From Actinotalea sp. (GTDB lineage: Bacteria > Actinomycetota > Actinomycetes > Actinomycetales > Cellulomonadaceae): a DNA stretch of 16,610 nucleotides. Within the stretch, counting starts at the first letter, position 1; each line of letters opens with the position of its first letter. Below the pieces are notes generated by a model. The model did no database searches, was not told the origin of the DNA, and worked only from the letters and a program-made list of their open reading frames with translations. Made by a program: the position numbers and the translations under genes. Below, piece by piece: positions 16,107-16,610 of the stretch. The stretch spans positions 1-16,610 of the forward strand of contig JACIXM010000506.1 in the NCBI GenBank assembly GCA_014360395.1. Reading direction: 5' to 3'.

Positions 16107-16121
16107 GCACACCCAGTGTGC
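16107..16121. promoter_or_regulatory. Operator-like palindrome between EIIA and amylosucrase genes
   Basis: GCACAC (16107-16112) and GTGTGC (16116-16121) are perfect inverted arms around CCA. The site lies in the 102-base divergent region, 35 bases upstream of the EIIA start and about 40 upstream of the amylosucrase -10 box. The size suits a dimeric repressor or activator. No regulator gene is visible, so its use is inferred. Confidence 0.4.
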
Positions 16122-16161
16122 CCGTCGGCCGGGCGATGCCCCACGGGAGGGCCGATCTTCG

Positions 16162-16174
16162 TAGGGTGGTGGTC
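16162..16174 (+). promoter_or_regulatory. -10 box and probable leaderless start of the amylosucrase gene
   Basis: TAGGGT at 16162-16167 is followed by seven bases (GGTGGTC) and GTG at 16175. The G-rich spacer is not a good Shine-Dalgarno and is too close to the start, so a leaderless transcript is likely. Confidence 0.5.
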
Positions 16175-16610
16175 GTGAGCACGCCCCACCACGCGCAGCA
16201 GCCCGCCGCCCCGAGCGGCGCCCCGACCAGCGTGACGGCCGCGCTCGCGGCCGCGCGCCGCCCGGAGACCACGGACGCGCAGTGGCGGTCCTTCCTCGAG
16301 CGGTTCGAGCGGGAGTTCCCGCGCCTGGAGCGGCTGTTCGTGCGGGTCTACGGCGAGGGCAGCCGGACGCACCGGGAGCTCGCGGCGCTGGCCGGGCAGC
16401 TCGCGACGAGCTGGCAGGACCGGTCCGACGCGCTGCGTGCGCTGGACGCCGAGCGCGAGGCGGACCCGGAGTGGTTCCAGTCGCACCGCATGCTCGGCGG
16501 CGTCCTGTACGTCGACCGCTACGCCGGTGACCTGCAGGGCGTGCGCGCACAGATCCCGTACTTCCGCGAGCTCGGGCTGACCTACCTGCACCTCATGCCG
16601 CTGTTCGAGG
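16175..16610 (+). CDS. Amylosucrase (GH13), N-terminal part
   Basis: The gene runs off the window after 145 residues. Amylosucrase converts sucrose to an alpha-1,4-glucan plus fructose, without nucleotide sugars. Residues about 1-35 are a variable Ala/Pro-rich leader and 36-95 form the helical N-terminal domain of this family (WRSFLERFEREFPRLERLF, RVYGEGSRTHRELAALAGQL). From 95 onward the catalytic barrel begins with ADPEWFQSHRMLGGVLYVDR, YAGDLQGVRAQIPYFRELGL and TYLHLMPLFE, which match amylosucrase closely; the close relatives trehalose synthase and alpha-glucosidase lack the helical domain. The catalytic Asp and Glu lie beyond the window, so activity cannot be judged. GTG 16175 follows a -10 box. 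Divergence from a glucose-type EIIA gene suggests joint carbohydrate control. Confidence 0.9.
   Translation, partial: MSTPHHAQQPAAPSGAPTSVTAALAAARRPETTDAQWRSFLERFEREFPRLERLFVRVYGEGSRTHRELAALAGQLATSWQDRSDALRALDAEREADPEWFQSHRMLGGVLYVDRYAGDLQGVRAQIPYFRELGLTYLHLMPLFE

Noticed and set aside
12453..16178. A 1241-codon open frame on the plus strand across the ATPase and EIIA genes.
   Set aside because: It is a frame shadow: its product is almost entirely Arg/Gly/Pro/Ala, has no domain, and overlaps strongly supported genes on both strands. Stop codons are rare in such GC-rich sequence.

Overview
The window is very GC-rich DNA with dense, closely packed genes, GTG starts, 4-base ATGA/GTGA overlaps and strong G/C third-position bias. 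Together with a LigB-type ATP-dependent DNA ligase, a Hanks-type kinase and an amylosucrase, this points to a high-GC actinobacterium, most plausibly a Cellulomonas-like member of the Micrococcales. The genus is an inference from gene content, not a proven assignment. There are no rRNA or tRNA genes, CRISPR arrays, insertion sequences or phage genes that I can see, and it reads as ordinary chromosome.

Layout. (1) Bases 1-2359, plus strand: the 3' end of a DUF808-like membrane protein, a small TPR protein, and a transmembrane serine/threonine kinase with a low-complexity linker and an acidic extracytoplasmic tail. (2) 2395-4225: two divergent VOC/glyoxalase-fold genes; the second overlaps a coiled-coil gene of unknown function by 4 bases. 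(3) 4300-5738: pyridoxal kinase PdxY followed after 5 bases by a YqgE/AlgH protein. (4) 5787-7414: a ThuA-like protein overlapping an aldo/keto reductase. (5) 7517-8298: a protein equivalent to only the C-terminal half of an MFS transporter, overlapping a 49-residue acidic small protein with a strong ribosome binding site. (6) 8311-11356, minus strand: a lipase maturation factor family membrane protein and a LigB-like ATP-dependent DNA ligase. (7) 11575-12378: an SDR oxidoreductase. (8) 12487-15576: a four-helix membrane protein and a P2-type cation ATPase whose M5/M6 helices resemble Na,K-ATPase. (9) 15614-16610: a stand-alone PTS EIIA(Glc)-type protein on the minus strand, divergent from the start of an amylosucrase that runs off the window.

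How the genes work together. Most look like independent housekeeping or accessory metabolism units rather than one pathway. The clearest functional pairs are the small membrane protein with the P-type ATPase (12 bases apart, shared promoter), ThuA with the aldo/keto reductase (translationally coupled), and possibly the EIIA protein with the amylosucrase (divergent, with an operator-like palindrome between them). Several genes begin 6-7 bases after a TANNNT-like -10 box and lack a Shine-Dalgarno sequence, which suggests leaderless transcripts. Convergent gene pairs are separated by hairpins that include both stop codons.

I found no convincing new defence, mobile or biosynthetic system. The items most worth a second look are the ATPase/membrane-protein pair, the half-length transporter with its coupled micro-protein, the leaderless-start pattern, and the kinase ectodomain.
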